From Thermoanaerobaculia bacterium (lineage in GTDB: Bacteria; Acidobacteriota; Thermoanaerobaculia; Multivoradales; JAIOJS01): a DNA stretch of 64,000 nt. Under the pieces are notes generated by a model. It had not been told where the DNA came from and ran no database searches. It worked only from the letters and a program-made list of their open reading frames with translations. The position numbers and the translations under genes are program-made. Shown here one piece after another: positions 61,694-64,000 of this stretch. Every line of letters starts with the position of its first letter. The stretch's first letter is position 1. The DNA is taken from contig JAUIDB010000012.1 of the NCBI GenBank assembly GCA_030429235.1, positions 1 through 64,000 on the forward strand, read 5' to 3'.

Positions 61694-63870
61694 CCCTCGT
61701 CCAAGCCAACCGATTCTCACGGACCCTCCCGACCCGGGAGACCGCCGATATCGAACTACCCCCAGAACTGGAGGGTCTGCACGACCTGGCCTACAACCTG
61801 TGGTGGACCTGGTCGTCCGAAGCCCAGCGCCTCTTTGCCTCGATCGACCCTCTGGCCTGGAGTCGCTACCACAATCCGATCGAATTGCTGATCAACGTCG
61901 CACCACCGGAATGGGAACCCCTGCTGGCGGAGGAGGGATTCCGCGCCTCGTACGCACGAGTGATGGACCGTCTCGGCAGCTATCTGGCCGAGCCGGACAC
62001 CTGGTGGTCCCGGGAGTTCGCCGAGCACACCGATCCCGACGACCTGCCCGTCGCCTACTTCTCGATGGAGTACGGCCTGCACCAGTGCCTGGCCATCTAC
62101 TCCGGTGGGCTGGGTGTCCTCAGCGGCGACCATCTCAAGAGCGCCAGCGACCTCGGCTTGCCGCTCGTCGGTGTGGGCCTCCTCTACCGCTCCGGTTACT
62201 TCCATCAGACGGTGGACGCCGACGGCCACCAACAGCACATCTATCCGAAGTACGACTTCACCCGGCTCCCCTTGCGGCCGGTCGTGGCCCCCACGGGCGA
62301 CGAGTTGGTGGTGACGGTCCCTGTCGCCCACCGCCAGGTCCGGGCCAAGGTCTGGCTGGCGCAGGTCGGTCGGATCCCGTTGCTGCTTCTCGACAGCGAC
62401 ATCGAAGAGAACGACCCCGTCGACCGACCGATCACCGGACAGCTGTACGTGCGGGGTCGCGCCATGCGTTTGCTGCAGGAGATCGTGCTCGGCATCGGCG
62501 GCGTCCGCGCCCTGGAGGCGCTCGACATCGATCCCGGAACGTTCCACATCAACGAAGGGCACAGCGCCCTCTTGCAGCTTCAGCGTCTCGAGTCCGCCGG
62601 GGGCACCGGCGGAATCCAACTCGAGGAGGCCTTCGAAACGATCCGTCAGCGCACCGTATTCACCACCCACACCCCGGTTCCCGCCGGCAACGAGCGATTC
62701 GATCGCGACCTCGCCAAGCGCTACCTCGGCGACTGGGCCGCGCGGCTCGGCACCAGCAAGAACGAGATCCTTCGCCTGGGCAGCGCCGACCTCGGAGACG
62801 GCGACGACTCGCTCAACCTGACGGCGTTTGCGCTGCGCACCAGCCGCTACCGCAACGGCGTCAGCGCCCTGCACGGCGAGGTGAGCCGAAGTATGTGGAG
62901 GCCGCTCTTTCCGCAGGCGGAATCCGACGCCGAGGTGCCGATCCACCACATTACCAACGGGGTGCATCTCCCGACCTGGATGGGAAGCAACCTGCGTCGC
63001 ATTCTCGATCAGCACTGCGGCGAGGGCTGGTCCACCCGCACTCCGGAGGAGCTGATGGCCAGCGTCGATTCGCTGGCCGACCAGGCCCTGTGGGATGCCC
63101 ACAGCGCCCAGAAGGAAGCCCTCGGTCGGTTCGTACGGCGGCGCCTGCGCGACCAATTGGCTCGGCACGGCCGCTCGCCGGAAGATCTTCGTGCCGTGGA
63201 GCGCTACTTCGACCCGAATGCCCTGACGATCGGTTTCGCGCGCCGGTTCGCCACCTACAAGCGGGCCAAGCTGATCTTCAGCGACCCCCACGAACTCCGT
63301 CGTCTGATCTCGGACCCCGAACGTCCGATGCAGATCGTCTTCGCAGGCAAGGCCCATCCCGCCGACCGACCGGGCCAGGAGCTGATCCAGCATATCTTCC
63401 AGTTGAGCCAGTCCGAGCCCTTCCGAGGTCGGGTCTTCTTCCTCGAGGACTACGACATCCGCGTCGGGCAAATGCTGGTCCAAGGGGTCGATGTGTGGCT
63501 CAACACCCCCCGCAGACCGAAGGAAGCGAGCGGCACCAGCGGGCAGAAGGCAGCGATGAACGGCGCTCTCAACTTCAGCATCCTCGATGGCTGGTGGCCC
63601 GAAGCGTGGGACGAGCAGAACGGCTGGGCCATCCGGGCGGACCACGCCGACGATGCGGACCAGCAGCAGCGTGACCTCGCCGACGCTCAGGCCCTCTACC
63701 GGACCCTCAGCGACGAGATACTGCCGCTCTACTACGACCGCGGTGAAGACCAACTTCCCGCCGGATGGTTGCAGCGTATGAAGCGGGCCATCGCCACCGT
63801 GTCGCCGATCTTCTCCTCCGACCGCATGGTGCAGGACTACGCCCGCCAGGCGTACTGGCCCCAGGACTGA
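61690..63870 (+). CDS. glgP: Alpha-glucan phosphorylase (GT35, GlgP2-type)
   Basis: The ATG at 61690 overlaps the GH57 stop (ATGA) and gives 726 residues. The N-terminus has LHDLAYNLWWTWSSEAQRLF (DUF3417-type). The active site shows VAYFSMEYGLHQCLAIYSGG, HINEGHSALLQLQ, FTTHTPVPAGNERF, GFARRFATYKRAKLI, and the pyridoxal-phosphate Lys in GTSGQKAAMNGALNF (near residue 616). It releases glucose-1-phosphate from alpha-1,4-glucan. With the branching enzyme beside it, it forms a glycogen remodelling/degradation pair; no synthase is in view. Confidence 0.95.
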   Translation: MTLVQANRFSRTLPTRETADIELPPELEGLHDLAYNLWWTWSSEAQRLFASIDPLAWSRYHNPIELLINVAPPEWEPLLAEEGFRASYARVMDRLGSYLAEPDTWWSREFAEHTDPDDLPVAYFSMEYGLHQCLAIYSGGLGVLSGDHLKSASDLGLPLVGVGLLYRSGYFHQTVDADGHQQHIYPKYDFTRLPLRPVVAPTGDELVVTVPVAHRQVRAKVWLAQVGRIPLLLLDSDIEENDPVDRPITGQLYVRGRAMRLLQEIVLGIGGVRALEALDIDPGTFHINEGHSALLQLQRLESAGGTGGIQLEEAFETIRQRTVFTTHTPVPAGNERFDRDLAKRYLGDWAARLGTSKNEILRLGSADLGDGDDSLNLTAFALRTSRYRNGVSALHGEVSRSMWRPLFPQAESDAEVPIHHITNGVHLPTWMGSNLRRILDQHCGEGWSTRTPEELMASVDSLADQALWDAHSAQKEALGRFVRRRLRDQLARHGRSPEDLRAVERYFDPNALTIGFARRFATYKRAKLIFSDPHELRRLISDPERPMQIVFAGKAHPADRPGQELIQHIFQLSQSEPFRGRVFFLEDYDIRVGQMLVQGVDVWLNTPRRPKEASGTSGQKAAMNGALNFSILDGWWPEAWDEQNGWAIRADHADDADQQQRDLADAQALYRTLSDEILPLYYDRGEDQLPAGWLQRMKRAIATVSPIFSSDRMVQDYARQAYWPQD

Positions 63871-63892
63871 GCGTGCTAGCCTAGTTCCCGCG

Positions 63893-64000
63893 ATGAGTGA
63901 ATCGTCCGTCTACCGCGTCAGCTTCGTCAACCAGGGCAAGGTCTACGAGATCTACGCTCGCCAGATCGCCACGGGTACGCTCTTCGGTTTCGTCGAAGTC
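63893..64000 (+). CDS. DUF1820-family protein, N-terminal part (cut by window end)
   Basis: The first 36 codons of a gene starting 22 nt after glgP are visible. The start VYRVSFVNQGKVYEIYARQI, then GTLFGFVEV, matches the beginning of DUF1820 proteins (about 110 residues, often found in Gammaproteobacteria and Acidobacteriota). The function of the family is unknown. The sequence runs off the end of the window, so length and C-terminus cannot be assessed. Confidence 0.82.
   Translation, partial: MSESSVYRVSFVNQGKVYEIYARQIATGTLFGFVEV

Overview
The window is a GC-rich (roughly two-thirds G+C) chromosomal segment from a Gram-negative, diderm bacterium. It carries a Tol-Pal envelope operon, LptE, Lgt and several lipoproteins. 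Tricorn-like (WD40/PD40) Ser/Thr kinases, paired VWFA proteins of the type common in Acidobacteriota, YVTN propellers with an IPTL-type C-terminal tail, a YpdA-type (bacillithiol-linked) reductase and Rex together point to Acidobacteriota, possibly class Thermoanaerobaculia. That placement is an inference from gene content, not from a marker-gene search.

Layout. 1-4.8 kb (+): end of tolQ, tolR, a TolA/TonB-like protein, tolB, pal and cpoB, then rpsT with its own promoter and terminator. 4.9-16.6 kb (-): lptE, a transglutaminase-like protein, nusB, ribH, a membrane protein, tRNA-Pro(GGG), a MerR regulator, an IHF/HU protein, der, a lipoprotein, RNase R, tRNA-Leu(CAG), then a small acyl-carrier module (dehydratase, ACP, FabG) with a polysaccharide deacetylase and a GT2. 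16.6-20.9 kb: rex with an operator embedded in its promoter, convergent with dnaE. 21-26.9 kb (+): M28 peptidase, then a carbamoyltransferase / SGNH-like multidomain protein / MbtH-like cassette. This looks like part of a biosynthetic or surface-decoration system with no NRPS in view and is the most unusual functional cassette here.

26.9-43.2 kb is an accessory-looking region: a caspase-like secreted protein, two secreted proteins sharing a C-terminal domain, a cupin, a CPBP protease, a truncated hydrolase duplicate, a D-amino-acid oxidase, a kinase with an extracytoplasmic Lcl/DUF1566-like domain, a GT-C-like membrane protein, a frameshifted methyltransferase plus a remnant of a second copy, a degenerate SNase-like protein, a YVTN propeller, and two loci of a ~443-bp non-coding unit arranged as partial tandem copies.

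43.2-64 kb returns to ordinary operons. In order they are a kinase with a Tricorn-like sensor; hydroxyacyl-CoA dehydrogenase, TsaE and NAD(P)HX repair; a DUF2064 transferase and a DUF4177 protein; two VWFA proteins with a holin-III/YqjE-like pair; ypdA, thiD and lgt (-); then a glycogen-linked (+) operon with translationally overlapping genes: GlcD-type oxidase, DHH phosphoesterase, GH57 branching-type enzyme, alpha-glucan phosphorylase and the start of a DUF1820 gene. The extensive 1-8 nt overlaps (ATGA, TGATG, GTGA) suggest translational coupling throughout.
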